From Adiantum capillus-veneris (Eukaryota; Streptophyta; Polypodiopsida; Polypodiales; Pteridaceae), in contig CM043957.1 in assembly GCA_014529385.2 (NCBI GenBank), positions 89,490,881 through 89,554,880 of the forward strand: 64,000 nt of DNA, read 5' to 3'. Positions 10,590 to 22,797 of this stretch are shown piece by piece. Under the pieces are notes generated by a model. That model made no database searches, was not told the origin of the DNA, and saw only the letters and a program-made list of their open reading frames with translations. A program made the position numbers and the translations under genes. How positions within the stretch are numbered: position 1 is the first letter of the stretch; every line of letters begins with the position of its first letter.

Positions 10590-11445
10590 GATGATGGAAG
10601 CATTTCACCATCGACAATGGGTACCTACTCCATAAGGGGACAGTTTGTGTACTGATGGACACAGACATTCGGCGCCAAATTCTTTATGAATGTCATGATA
10701 GTCCAAGTGCAGGGCACCCGAGTATCAGATAGACTTATGCTTTCGTACGACAACAGTTTTACTGGCCAGGTTTACATGGCTTTGTTCAAGCTTATGTCTT
10801 GCATTGCCAAAAATGTCAATTTAACAAAGCAGAGCGCCTGAAAGTAGGAGGACTCTTACATCCTTTGGAGATTCCCAATGGAAAATAGGAAAGTATCTCT
10901 ATGGACTTTATTGTGGGTTTACCAACCACTATACGAGGTCATGACTCGGTATGGGTGGTTGTAGACCGGTTGACTAAACTATGTAAGTTTATTCCAACCA
11001 AATCAACAGTTAAGACCCCAGAACTAGCCAGTTTATTTGTGGACAATCAATACAAGTTGTATAGTTTTCCAAGTAACATTGTCAGTGATCGTGATCCCAG
11101 GTTTAACACTCATTTTTGGAGGGCTGTGTTCAAACGATTGGGTACACAACTAAACCTCAGTACAGCCAATCATCCAGAAGCAAATGGTCAGACTGTACGG
11201 ATATGCTAAGAGCATACGTTAGCAAGAAACAGTCAGACTGGGAAGAATATTTACTTATTCTCGAGTTTGCCTACAATAGTGCTAAGCATGTCACAACTGG
11301 ATTTAGTCCTTTCATGCTCATGTATGGGTTTCAACCTAGGTCACCTGTTACGGTGGGGTTGGCAACCAAAAAGCTCCAACAGGTTAAGGATTTTCTCCAA
11401 GACCACATGGATATGCTAAAACTCGCTCCTCAGAATGTCCGATAA
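10590..11445 (+). pseudogene. Element C integrase
   Basis: An HHCC zinc-binding segment is visible at about 10690-10830 (HDSPSAGHPS then LHCQKC). It is followed by the DDE core from 10895: SMDFIVGLP with the first Asp and VSDRDPRF with the second. The third motif normally reads GQTERVN, but here a small deletion near 11196-11205 fuses GQT to the downstream helix and removes the catalytic Glu. After it comes MLRAYVSKKQSDWEEYL. Several in-frame stops occur. The enzyme would join the cDNA to the chromosome. Confidence 0.88.
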
Positions 11446-11948
11446 GCGAAGGATCGATATAAGAAGTACGCTGATGAGAAACGTCGGCAAGTTACCTTCA
11501 AGGAAGGGGAGGAAGTATTTTTACGTGTGCCAGAACATTCAAAAAGTCTGAAAATTGGGCCAACACCTAAATTATCTCCACGATATTGTGGGCCTTTCAA
11601 AATACTCAAGCGAGTAGGTGATCGTGCCTACAAATTATTACTACCTACACATTCTCGTATTCATTCGGTGTTTCATTTAAGCCGTTTACATAAGCGGTTA
11701 CATGGGGACGACAATGTCATTGACCAGCAGATTTTGGTTGATTTCGTTGAACCTCCTACCTTACTGCATGAACCTGAATGTATTCTCGACTATCATGATT
11801 TACGCACACGTCATCATGGTCGTCGTCAACAAGCCTTAATCAAGTGGAAAGATCAACTTGAGGAAGGCGCCACTTGGGAAAACATTAGTGTTCTTAAGAA
11901 GAAGTTCCCCACTTTTGTTTTCGAGGACAAAAACTCTTCTTTAAGGGC
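11446..11948 (+). pseudogene. Element C integrase C-terminus and chromodomain
   Basis: The frame 11527-11948 contains SPRYCGPFKILKRVGDRAYKL (the GPY/F module, 11576-11640) and VFHLSRLHKRL. A chromodomain follows at about 11770-11910 (ECILDYHDLRTRHHG ... ALIKWKDQLEEGATWE). Chromodomains of plant chromoviruses direct integration towards modified chromatin. The open frame runs on to 12066 only because it reads into the inserted MITE from 11949. Confidence 0.85.
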
Positions 11949-12194
11949 CCCGGGGAGGTCACCTAATAAAAATGTAACCTATCACGTGAGTTCAACAGAA
12001 GGGTATTTAAAGCTCTTGAAACTTACAGACATATATATACAAAAAGACCTTATTTTTCAAATTTGAAAAAAACTTACAGATTTTAAGAGAAAAGGGTACA
12101 TTATATTCCTAACAAAATTCACAGATAAGGGGTTTTACAAACATGTCTTGAACGCACGTGATATGGTAGTTTTACACATAGTGAACCCCCCGAG
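11949..12194. mobile_element. MITE copy 1, ~246 bp, in element C
   Basis: Terminal inverted repeats of about 42 bp can be read. The left end (CCCGGGGAGGTCACCTAAT ... CTATCACGTGAGTTC) mirrors the right end (CTCGGGGGGTTCACTATG ... ATATCACGTGCGTTC on the other strand). Possible imperfect target duplications TTAAGGGC and TTAAAGGG flank it. It has no coding capacity. A second copy of nearly equal length lies at 43423-43667. The transposase family is not evident. Confidence 0.75.
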
Positions 12195-12195
12195 T

Positions 12196-12350
12196 TAAAG
12201 GGGGAGTAATGTCAGGACAACGGCAAGGCCGGACTAAACAAGGGCAAGGCCGGGCTAGGCAGTGTGGAAAGGGAGTCCAACTAGGGCAAAGGGCTAGGAG
12301 CCATGCTATATAGTGGGTGGTTGGGAGGTGGACTCCTAGGTTCTAGTTCC
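12196..12350 (+). repeat. Polypurine tract and truncated 3' LTR of element C
   Basis: AAAGGGGGAG (about 12198-12207) is the polypurine tract, followed by the LTR start TGTCAGGACAACGGC at 12210. The first part of the LTR has a short internal duplication around CAAGGCCGG. The LTR stops after about 140 bp, where the gag fragment of element E begins in the opposite orientation. Confidence 0.75.
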
Positions 12351-12960
12351 CCTTGTCTAACACATGATCTGTAGGCTTCAACAAGCCTAACTCCAGTTTT
12401 CTCTTCACCTTCTTGCTCTTTAGCTCGGCAACCTTGACTACCTTGGCATAAGTCTTTGGCTCTTCATCATCCACCTTATCTCGAACTCGAGAACACAAGC
12501 AAGCCAGGAATTTCTCCAACTTGAAACCATCCACATTGATCACTCCGATGACAGCAACCAAATTTTTCCATCTTTCTTTAAACTTATCGACAAAAGCATC
12601 AAAACTCCCGCTTACTTCTTGCCGTAGTCTCTTGATATTTGCATTCGCTTCAGCAACCGACACGACCTTGTGAAACTGCAACAGAAACTGCTCCGAAAAA
12701 CTTTGCCAAACCTGTTGGTCTGCCGCCTGCAGACCATCGAACCAAATCTTAGCTTTTCCTCGTAGCATGAAGGGCACCGTACGCACCTTGTCCTCATCAC
12801 CTGTCGTCTGCAATGGTAGTAGGAACAACTTATAATCGGCCAGCCAGGTTTTCACATCTTCGATCCCAGTGAAAATGGGAAATCCGGACCATGCCATCAC
12901 TAGCAACACCTGCTCTTCAAAGGCTACACCTTTGGCATCACAAAAATCATCGCTTTGACT
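12343..12960 (-). pseudogene. Element E: gypsy Gag fragment
   Basis: A 188-residue frame from 12909 (extendable in frame to about 12957) has the Gag core of plant gypsy elements: FPIFTGIEDVKTWLADYKLF, FMLRGKAKIWFDGL, then a helix-rich part ending KVAELKSKKVKRKLELGL. The same pattern is found in element F (WIADFEWHM ... LALNGEAREWFEGL). Downstream pol is absent: the frame ends at the junction with the element C LTR. The 5' border was not found; a G8 run and purine-rich DNA occupy 13000-13350. Confidence 0.8.
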
Positions 12961-13800
12961 TCAACTAGGAGCATCAGTACACTCCTTTGTGGGGGCACCA
13001 GAAGATGGAGAGGGGGAATGGGGGAACACGCCCGGCACAAACACAAGGGACTCTCTATAGCTCAAGGTATCCTCAGCACCCCTATCCTCTCGGGAAACAC
13101 CTTCAAAAAACACACATGACACTAGTAGACCACCGCTTGCCCAATTTCCACTGCTCACACACTCCACAAATGCACCACACGACGCACACCTGCTTCCACG
13201 GTCTGTCTCCAGCCTTACACACACAACCACTCAATCTCGCTCTTTCACACAACACACCGTCGTTCGGGGGGGGCACACACATCCACACAGCCGGCACCGA
13301 GAGGAAACACCAGAGCAGGAGAAAGAGAAGGGGGGAAGGGGAGACAACAACAATATGGGGCAACAGTGTCTATGGCTTGATTGCACTTTACAAAAAAAAG
13401 GGCTTTGATAGGCACACTCCTCTGTCAAAGAGCTTCACTTTGCATGCTTCAGATGGCACCAAAAAAGCCAAGAAAAAAGCCCCTAATTTGATTCAATTTT
13501 TGACTTTTATTTCCTTTGTTCTCTTGTCAGGAATCCAACTAACCGTATGACTAATAATTTGAAATTCAAACTTACAAGCGTTCCCTCCATAAACATAAGC
13601 CACAGGAACTCTATCAACTTTAAACATGAGAATATGGCCTTCCCTCCCAAAACCTGAGATGTTTTATGAGTTTCGAGTGTCTGTCTATTTCTCTATCAAC
13701 TCTACCAATGGAGAACGCTTCTTTTTCTGATGAATACACCAATTTGAACTTGCAATCCTCAACCCATTCATCTTCAACACTTACCCAAAGAAAGAACACA
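12961..13800. other. No gene seen
   Basis: The stretch is CA-rich on the plus strand up to 13250, has GGGGGGGG at 13266, then AT-rich sequence. Several open frames exist by composition only, and none resembles a protein. It may be the 5' leader of element E, but no LTR or PBS was recognised. Confidence 0.5.
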
Positions 13801-13825
13801 CATCATCTTCATGTTGATGTATCGC

Positions 13826-14311
13826 AAGAGTACGCACCATTGTAGAAACGTAGAAGGAAGTATTTCTTATCTCAATGGAAGAAAGAACTTAGAAGGACAA
13901 AAAAGGAGCATTATTTGGATTTGTGGACTGATGGGTTTATTTATCCAAAGGATCCTACGACAAATGCTCCACCTCCCTTTGTTAATATCACTAACCTCTT
14001 ACATTTCACAGGTGATGGTAAGGATGGGCTATTGGGATACACCGAACATTTGAAAATGAGAGGATTGAATGCGGAACGGCAAAGAAACCTGCTGGCGATG
14101 GAAAACATGCAATTGAAGAAACTTTTGAAGCATGCTCTCGGAAGATTTCATCAAACAAAGAGAAAATCCAAAACCTTGAGAATAAGATCACAAGTTTGCG
14201 AGAGAAAGACACCGTGCTTGATAGCCGGAAAAGAAAACGAGATCTGTGTAACATTGAGAACATGAAGATTGGTAGTGATGGCCTAAAAAAACGAATACGA
14301 GCTTTAAGGTA
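13826..14311 (+). pseudogene. Unknown coiled-coil protein fragment
   Basis: A frame with normal composition begins near 13850 and reads YFLSQWKKELRRTKKEHYLD, LWTDGFIYPKDPTTNAPPPF and LHFTGDGKDGLLGYTEHLKM. A heptad-like helix follows. A frameshift near 14130 moves the coiled coil to another frame (KISSNKEKIQNLENKITSL ... GLKKRIRALR), which ends directly before AAG|GTAACT, a plausible splice donor near 14310. A stop lies near 13845. It is not a domain I recognise. A transposon accessory gene or a degenerate host gene are both possible. Confidence 0.4.
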
Positions 14312-14319
14312 ACTCAAAG

Positions 14320-17300
14320 TTTGTTTCTACTTTTGTTTCTTCAATGTGCTTCACTAAGATACACTTTCCTATACTTACATGATCATAACGCACGGTGCTT
14401 TTTTGGTAGGTTTTTGCTGCATCCAAAATCAACGGTGTAGGCTTCAATGCAAGAGTGCATTACAACCGTATAGTTCCAAGAGAAGTAATTTTTTTGTAAG
14501 TTGAAAGGGAGGCTCCTTACCTCCCTCATGAACGAGAATCAGCTAGAACCAATGGAAGTGCAAGCAATACTTGATGAGAGTGGCATCTCGCAAATGAGAT
14601 ACAGGGGGGGATAATAATACTGTGAGCTTTTCGTTTAGAGTTTATCCAAAAAAAAAATAGAGCTTTTATAATTTTGTGCTTGAAAGTGAAATTTACATTG
14701 ATGCTACTTATAAAAGTCAAATTTGGTTTGTGCTTGAAAGTGAAATATATATTGATGCTACTTATAAAAGTCAAATTTTATGTGAATATGTTGAAGTTGT
14801 ATAACCAATGTAATTTGTGTGTATGTGTTATCTACTATGTAATTCATGCACTCAAGTAAATGAAATCTATGATTTACAAGCTATAAAAGGAAACATTAGG
14901 CATCTCATAATTTAACAAAAACATTGCAAACCATGTTTTCACTACTTGTTTGAATGATACATAAGCAATGTAGACTTTAGAACATAACTATTTATTAAAA
15001 ACAATGATTGGATAATATCCAACTTGTTGAGACCTTTGAGGTGAAAAATACTTAAAATTTGGCATGTATAATCCTATTGTGTAGATTTATGGTCCCACAA
15101 AGAAAAAAGATTTGAACATTTCTACTTGCATCAACTCATGAGGATGAGGACTTTAGACAATGGCATCACCTTGACAGCTCCTAAAGATTTCTCAAAATCC
15201 TGGTACATTCTAAATAATGAACCACGTAACAACAATTTTCCTTCTCTGGTGTAAACATCCTATATGTTTCTATATCCCAAAGAAGGATCTTGTTGTGCTT
15301 GCAAAGCCAAGCCATATTTGGCACACCACATCACTATTAAGTCATATAACCTCAAACAATTCTTGTCACTACTTGTTTGTGGGACCCACAAACAAGAAAG
15401 AGCTTAAATATAAGATTATTTATTAGAAGTAGTAGTGGACAATACCCTTATTGCAACATTTTATGTCTAAGAGCTTGTAATCTCATGCATACCAAACTTC
15501 TATGTGATACTTGCTATCTAAAACAACAAAACCATAACTATTTGCATTGGCATCTAATGAGCAATAGCAAGTACATTTTTTTGGCTGCTTCTAAGAAGTG
15601 ACGTTTATTATTTTCAAGAGTGTTTGAAAATTAATTATAAAGCTAGCCCTTGCTAGGTAAATTTTTGTATAAGCAGTGCAATCTAAAAGAACACATTTGG
15701 AGAGAATAATATTCTCATTTTGCATTCTCACCAACTCATAGATTTTGTCCTTACTCTTTTTGGACATCTATTACCCAAAAAAATATATGCATACTATGTC
15801 AACATATTTTCTTTACGGCGAGAAAAAACTAAGTGCCTACCTTAAACTTTAAATGTTGCAACCTTGAAGTTCGGGTGCTTTTTCTAAAAGCTTAGAAAAC
15901 CTTTGCGTTGAAATTTTTACCCTTTAATAGGTTGGATTTTAAAATCTTTCCTAACTCTAGGGCTTGTCAACAAAATCTTTCCTAACATAAAATTATAAGG
16001 GCACACTTAAAATACTTTTGGTCAAAATTTGAGTCATTTGCTGGTTGTTACCCTAAAACTTGTAGGATCTTACACATTTTCTTCAAGGACTTTGCAATGT
16101 TAGTCGGTGTCGCAAACACCACAGACTGGTTTTTTGCAAACACTAGTGCCTCCCATGACCAAAGCTCCATAAGAACGATTTAATTGGCCTCATTTTTTAT
16201 GGTCAAACTAACCAGTACCAACTTTTAACCTCCAAAAATATTGAGGTCCAACACAACAATTACCAAAAATTGTCATTTTCAATAGAGAAACTTACACTAC
16301 GAACTAGGCTAGGATGTGTGAACACGGGTCATCATTAGTTTGCAGTTGCGTTGAGACAGAGGAGAGGAACTTGCAAGAAAAAGGACCCAATTTAAATTCT
16401 CTCGATTAAAAGGGCCTCAAATCATCACACATGCACATGTTTTTATCATTTTGAAGTTCCAAAGTTCCATAAATAAACCATATTTTTATATATTCAACTA
16501 AAACTTTGTATGATTTGAAAAGTGACTTTTCTACTCTGAATCTGTGAACGTGAGGGCCAAATATTTCTCGAGACTCACGGGAGATGGCCTTGCAATAATG
16601 GTGTCCAGCTGCATGGCAGCGTTCTCCCTCCGCTAGCATGGACGGAGCACTTCAAATTTATCACCGGCCTCCTAATAAGCTTCTCTGCTTATATAGTGTC
16701 TAGCATAGTGCGCAAGATCCATTGCTTAATATGCTTCTTTTTGTTCTCTTGTTAGTGCAGCGCACAACATTGGCTTCTTGATAAGCTTGTAGTTAGTCGG
16801 GAAATCAACAAGCACTGGTAATGTTGGGCCAAAGCTACGACTCCATCATGGGAGAAGGTTTGACTACAGCAATCACCACCAATGATGATTGAAGAACTGA
16901 ATGGGGAGTCAAGCATGTCATGCCCCCAACTGCATATCATCGCTTTCCCTTCATAGCGACCCATGGGCTGCTCATGGCCTCTCCTAAGCAACTAGTAGCC
17001 TCCTTCCTGTTCAACGCCCCAGAGAGATGCTTTACACCGTTATTATGTGGCCCTCAAATCCCTCATGATCATTAGCCCATAGCATGTCCTTCTCTCTTGC
17101 TACAGTCATTGAATTCTTTCCATATTGCTATTTGCAGCCCATGTTCTCTTCTCCCTGCTATATTTCATATCCACTTCGGCCTTGCACAATAATTACCTCC
17201 CTGCACTTGCTCTCGATTCTCCCTCTGGTGGTGCTTTAACATTCAGCCCTCCGATTTCCCGGACAACCCTCCCATGGCCTACTGATCATGGGCTCCCTCA

Positions 17301-18480
17301 GCAGCTCTTTTGTAGTCCCCAACCAGCCACTACAAAGGGGCCGTTGCTCAGCATCCAAGAGTCTAACCCCACCAAATCAGTCCTCCTCTATGCTGCACAT
17401 GATGCTTCTCCATTTTTAGCTCTTGGCCACTCCTACTCTAGCTCCTTTTGCCACTCTCCTCTTTCTGCACTTCTCTAATTTGTATAAAGTGCTTCCCTCG
17501 GTCCCTTTGTGGTGGCAACGCAGTTCTCTGCGTCCTTTTCATGCATACAGGGCCGCCAACCTTGATGGAGCGTTCTTTTTTTGTGGCCCAAGAGCTCGCC
17601 CCCAAAATATACCTTCATTGCACTTAGGCCTCCACTTTCAACTGGCACTCCTTCTCTCCTTGCCATGCATCCATACAGATGGCGCTTCACCTCCTCTTCC
17701 CCGTGCAATCAGCACCGCCTCCTTTCACACAGCCGTAGTCGATTTTTTTAATATATCTTAAGCTAATTTAAGCTTCTCTTCCCATTAAATAAAAGTACTG
17801 CAACCTGGTTCTCTTTCCTACACTATCTATCGTCTTCGACTGTGGTGACCGCGTAGTGCCCTCATCAGTGCAGGTGTTGTCAAAGTCTGTGCAAAAGATC
17901 AACGCTGAAGATAGGCTCTTCCTCCAAATCCTGAAGGATTCCAGATCTACGCAGAAGACAGAGCTCAGTATGTGCCGCTGATAGGCCAAAACTCTCCCGA
18001 AGAGGCCTTGCAAATGAGACATGAGGTTCGTTCCTTCTTCCAGCTCGCCAGAGAGGAACTTTTGTCTCCACTCACTTTAATACAGCAAGGGAACATACAG
18101 GTCGTCAATTACAGCATCAGCTTGATATTGCGGAACAATATAAGCTGCGCCATGATCAGAACGACGTGACGGCAACTTTATAATTTGAAGAGGGTCCGAT
18201 TCTCCTGTAGTAGAGGCCGCCATGCGCTATTGTGCTTGGACCTTCAATTTGCAGTTGACGCTCATATTCTTCTTCTTCGAGGGGCTCACAGAGGGGGTCC
18301 TACCGCATCAACTCAAACAAAAGTTCTTTGGTCATCAAAAAGCTAGCTGCGTCAAGCCTGAGGATGAGCAATCCCTATGTGCGGGCATCTTGGGTAGGTC
18401 ATGAATCAGCCTCACCTCGCCCTGCTGAATCAGCATTGCGGCTATTTATCGAATATACCCCAGCATGGCGGCGAATGGAG
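14320..18480. other. AT-rich sequence without recognisable genes
   Basis: Apart from the tandem repeat at 14676-14779 I see no domain, LTR or terminal repeat. The ORFs around 16406-17760 have compositions expected of random reading and no known motifs. The part 16990-17760 is CT-rich on the plus strand. Confidence 0.5.
14676..14779. repeat. Two-copy tandem repeat, ~54-bp unit
   Basis: The block GTGCTTGAAAGTGAAAT ... GCTACTTATAAAAGTCAAA occurs twice in tandem with a few substitutions. Confidence 0.85.
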
Positions 18481-18494
18481 GATGTTCAAGATAG

Positions 18495-18930
18495 GTCAAT
18501 GAGATTGGCACAGCCCACCAGCTTTGGGAGCTCACAACCCGTCCGCGTGCGCGCAGACGATCTGTGAGCTCTTGTGCACTTCATCCTTCAATTTTAGGTA
18601 CGCCATGAACCTTATTGAGCTCTTGCAGTTCGTCTACAATCTTGGGCAGGTCATGAAAATTATTAAACTCACCTAGAGCCTTATCTTGCAATATGTCAGC
18701 ATCGTGGCAGACGGAGGCTGATTACCATAGCTTCCTGAGATTGGCACAGCCCACCTTGGAGAGCTCACAACCGGTCCGCTCTTGCAGTTTGCCCTACAAT
18801 TTTGGAGAAATACGTCACTCACTGATTGGCACAATCCACTTTGGAGAGCTCATAGCCCGTCAGCGCACGCGGACGGGTTGTGAGCTCTTGCAGTTTGTCC
18901 TGCAATTTGGAGGAAATACATCAGTTGATT
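18495..18930. repeat. Minisatellite with inverted GAGCTCACAACCCGTCCGC motifs
   Basis: Three degenerate units each contain GATTGGCACAGCCCACC followed by GAGCTCACAACCCGTCCGC, at 18501-18571, 18738-18780 and 18825-18887. In the first and third the motif is followed by its inverted partner (GACGGGTTGTGAGCTC), making hairpins. Between them recurs CTCTTGCAGTTTGTCCTACAA. Short motifs in both orientations are typical of CACTA subterminal regions, which is a possible explanation. Confidence 0.75.
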
Positions 18931-19048
18931 ATTTGTCTAAGCTGTTCTATCAGTTTGAGATAATTAGGGTTCGAGCTGCTATTGTCCTCTTTCAAAGTTA
19001 GACTTGAATTACAACCACCCCCACATCCCCGGCCTCTTTGGCTTGTAT

Positions 19049-19050
<2 letters not shown>

Positions 19051-19141
<91 letters not shown>
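19051..19141. repeat. Pure (CT)n microsatellite, ~45 repeats
   Basis: An uninterrupted CT dinucleotide tract of about 90 bp. Open frames across it, in all frames and strands, are simple Leu-Ser or Glu-Arg repeats and not genes. Confidence 0.98.
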
Positions 19142-19147
<6 letters not shown>

Positions 19148-19424
19148 GTGCAGAGTCGATGACGATATTGTTGCAAGCGGGTGGGTCAAATTGCTTTTGA
19201 CGGCAACCAATTGTATATATGCCAATGATTTCCCTACCTGTAATCATCCTCCTAGCTTGCCAGACCACACTCCAGAAGCCAACAGCCCTTGAGAAGGTGA
19301 GCGAAGTTGACATTGTGGTGATTTTGTTTTGAGTTGCTTGGCAAAAGGACAGCTTTTCTATTTTTTGTCACTTAGCTGTTCAGTTCCTGAAACGGCTTGT
19401 GCGGCATATCGTTCTGCTTGTTGA

Positions 19425-19735
19425 TGTCTTCAAGAGCCCACAATTTGTCTGCACACGCGCGAACGGACTGTGGGCTCTTAAAGGCATCGACATAATTTTG
19501 AGTATGCACCTTTGCACTCTTTATATTTTTATATCTTTGCGCGGATGGACTTCGAGCTCTTCAACCTCTAAAATTTTAAGATTGATATATTAGATAATCT
19601 TATTCCATCTACGTGTGTGAGCTCTTTGCCTACAATTTTAAGGTTGATATGTTAGATAATGTTAATGTGTCTAGGTGTGTGAGCTCTTCTCCTACAATTT
19701 TAAGCTTGATATGTTATATAATATCATTGAAGATA
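19425..19735. repeat. Inverted and tandem copies of the GAGCTC minisatellite
   Basis: AAGAGCCCACAATTTGTCTGC and its inverted partner ending GGACTGTGGGCTCTT form a hairpin at 19427-19480. Three direct units of about 62 bp follow (TGTGAGCTCTT...CCTACAATTTTAAG...TTGATATGTTAGATAAT), starting near 19549, 19611 and 19673. The GAGCTC-centred motif links them to the array at 18495-18930. Confidence 0.8.
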
Positions 19736-19739
19736 CTCA

Positions 19740-22700
19740 ACTCATAGACAAAGGAATTTGTTTACGCTAATAATCTAGCTGCAATAGAAAATAATCTAGC
19801 ACAGCCACGATAATCAAACCTTCAATACTACGTCTTGATTCTTAATTTTATTAAAAGGATCAAGTATTTCCCTTGAGAATAACCGCCTTCAATTTGCAAT
19901 CTCTTAGTGTATCAAGATTTGAAATCCAAATATTGTTTACCCAGATTATAAACACCAACTTTTGAGCTCATAATCTATATTCACACCTTCGTGGTCTCTT
20001 GATAATGCTTCAACAATAAAAAAATTATTCTTCTATAAGGTGTAAGTTGTTCGTATTCATGCTTTAAGCTTGTGACATATCTTCGTATGAAGATTTGAAA
20101 GACAAGGGTTCATAGCTTGCCCAAGGTATGCATTTCAAGTATGCCCAATTACCCTTTTGTAAATAGTGTGTGATGAGGGGAATGAGGTCTATATTGCATC
20201 AAACTATGGTGATAATATATGTCACACTCTCAAGGGGCCAACTATTAACACCTGGTTGTTAATGTATCTTTGCTAAATTGTTTAAAATTTTAAAAATATA
20301 AAAACCTTCCTATCGAATTCACTTGGTAGATTAACATGATTATACAGTGGACCTACCAAGGTCACACTAGGTACTGGTTTAAATTTTGTGCGACACTGGG
20401 TAGTGCTCCTATATATAGGCATACCCTTTTTTATGCCTCTAATACCTTAGGGGGACTTTGTTATTACAACATTCTCTTTTAGAATGCATTACTTGTGTTG
20501 GGTATGCCCTAGAAGGTGTAGCTGAACTCGGAATTATTTTTTTTTGAGCTAAGGTAGCACATGTAAAATCTATTTTGAAATGTATAAATATCCTCTAGAG
20601 TGTTGTAGACCCTACTCTTGACCTTTCTAATATACACTCCACCTTTAGTAAAATTTCCTTGGAAGCATTAGAACATGTTGAGAATTACTAAGGCTAATCC
20701 TTTAGCAATCCAAACCTCACAAACATACATTTTAGAGTGCTGTAGTTGCAAAACTTTGAAAAAAGTCCAAAAACAGGACCGTTTTCACATAGTTTAGGTT
20801 CAAAAATGTTGTGGAAGAGTAAGGTTGATAGTGAAGTAAAATGGTCACTTAACAGGACATAAAAGTGTCCTATTACAAACTTAGTGTCAACAATTTTTAT
20901 TTATACAAGGCTTGGGCTACTACTTAGATTACATGAAAAAAAAAATACAAAGCTTATTGATATCACATGTAGTAAGAATCATCAATAGACTATGTGAATG
21001 ATAAAAAACTAGTGAAAAATAATAGAAATGAAAGCATTTCTAAGATTTTACTTTCCAAACCATGTTTTGTATGCTTAAAGGAAATGTTTTGAATGGTTTT
21101 GAGCATGTTAGATAGGCAAAGTCTTTCTCTTTATCCTACAATAGGCTCAATGGATTACTATCAATTTGATGCCTCCCTAGGATAATGGTGTCAAAAGTGT
21201 CTGATATCCTTGTTGAAATGAGTTTTTGAGTCATATATGAGAGGTTGAATAACAAGTACAATTAAAAGTAGTAAACAATAAAGGGCTCCCATTTTCTTCA
21301 AGGGTTGTGATTTTTCTTCAATGTGTTCAATGTTCACCACTATGTAGGAAACCTGAATTAATTGAGTAGTTTTAGCAGGGGTATGTAGCATCAAGACAAG
21401 TCTCCACATGCCATGTATAGGTAAGACTTATCGTTGAGCGGAGAAATCTCACATTTGCTAGAGGGAGGTCAAGAGAAATAAAGAGTGTAGATAGAGATGG
21501 GGAATTTCAAACTTCGAGCAAACCTTTCTGAGCAATCATAAAAACGAGCAAAACCCAACAAGATACATATAGAACTTAAACCCTAAAAACTTGCCCAAGG
21601 TGATTGCCGCATCGTTCCATCTGCCAATACACTTAGTCGTCAATGGCCTAGCTTGAAGAAATGGAAGAGTGCCACATTTGTTGTGAATGCCAAAGAAGGT
21701 TTTGATATTCTACAAAAGAGAACGAAGAGGCCCTCGACCAGTAATAGCGACACAAGCACACATGCAGTGTGTGTGATCAAAAGGTACAATGAGTTGGATG
21801 CAATAGCATCCACGGTAATTTGATCAACAGATTCACCATCGTTAGTATCTCTACCTTCTTGACCATAGGATAATCTGCCATGCCTAAAGGGCTTCAACAT
21901 CTTCCCCTCCCTCGTGTGAGACTCTTACAAGATTGTGATCCCATTATATGCAATAAGTAGGCTCCACTCTTGCAGCTTCCTTTAACATGTCCGTTGTCCT
22001 CATGATGCAAACTCTCCACTACCTTGTGGAGTTGTCCCACCCCTATTACGTTTTTCTCTATTGCAAAATTTGAACAAAGTGAAATCCCAGTGTGCACCTG
22101 CTTGAGCACCCCATAGGGTACCCCCCTCCAAGGGGTGACTGGGTTGTTGGTTGTTACAACGAACAACTTTGACACAACAGTGTTGGCTAGGAAAGGCTAA
22201 TATGAATGTCCCTATTCATTGGATTTGGTTTGGCAAGACTTGTCTATTAGTGATATGCGGTGGAGTAAAGGGATCAACAACTGCACCTCAATCTGCAAGA
22301 GAGGCAGGATCCGAGACGGTGGATTGCCGCAACAGGGGAGGCAAGACTTTTAAAGACTTTTATACATACGACCTTGCCGCATGCATAGTGATGCTTGCTA
22401 GCCTAGATGGTTAAGGCAGAGTGCCTCGAGGCGGGACGTCCAGCGGTTGAAGGGCATTCTTGATGCCAAGAGAGCCCTAATATTTTTGCAAGACTAGATT
22501 TGATCAATGGTAGATTAAACCTCCACCATTGATGCCTTCACTTCACCAGTGCATGTAGCGATGAGGTTGGGATAGAAGCATGTTGGAGTCAGACTAATTA
22601 AGGCAAGAAGGTCAATCGTACTCATTTTCATCAGTCACCAGATAAATGAGCCCGCGTCGACGTGGACTCACTTTGAGAATTTCCAAAATCCTCTTTTTGA
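19740..22700. other. No recognisable gene
   Basis: AT-rich with moderate ORFs (for example 21640-21900 and 21894-22175 on the minus strand) that show no familiar domain. Nothing resembling an LTR, TIR or RNA gene was seen. Confidence 0.45.
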
Positions 22701-22707
22701 ATTTTCA

Positions 22708-22797
22708 GGGCGAGCTGCAAGAGGGGACCCTTATTAACAAGGGCTTCAATATGGGCAAGGGCTAGGGAGGTGATGACGATCACGCGGGTATTGCCGA
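22708..22797 (+). other. Possible exon fragment interrupted by element F
   Basis: A splice-acceptor-like TTTTTGAATTTTCAG ends at 22707. After it comes a frame (GELQEGTLINKGFNMGKG, stop, GGDDDHAGIA) that can be continued beyond element F at 30539 (MKAKDQAEVNTKS). The element would then sit inside a coding sequence. One stop codon lies in the frame. The protein is unknown and the reading is tentative. Confidence 0.25.

Larger units (their letters stand above)
8967..12350 (+). mobile_element. Element C: chromodomain-bearing Ty3/gypsy remnant
   Basis: Pol domains run in the order RT, RNase H, integrase, chromodomain, then PPT and the start of a 3' LTR. Gag, protease and the 5' LTR are missing: the copy starts just upstream of RT at the outer edge of element A's LTR. 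Many stops and small deletions show it is dead. Order and C-terminal chromodomain place it among plant chromoviruses. A 246-bp MITE sits between chromodomain and PPT. Confidence 0.85.

Noticed and set aside
12961-13430. Overlapping ORFs on both strands around 13 kb as genes
   Set aside because: They arise from CA/CACA-rich composition, have no domains, and several overlap each other in different frames.
17125-17761. ORFs rich in Leu, Pro, Ser on the plus strand
   Set aside because: CT-rich DNA gives this composition. No signal peptide with a plausible mature protein, no conserved motif, and antisense frames are equally open.
19000-19300. ORFs of Leu-Ser, Glu-Arg, Val-Cys and Thr-His repeats (also at 31.7-32.1, 32.8-33.2, 44.7-45.2, 45.6-46.2, 46.8-47.0 and 56.3-56.5 kb)
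   Set aside because: They are translations of dinucleotide microsatellites, open in all frames because the repeat has no stop codon. Not genes.
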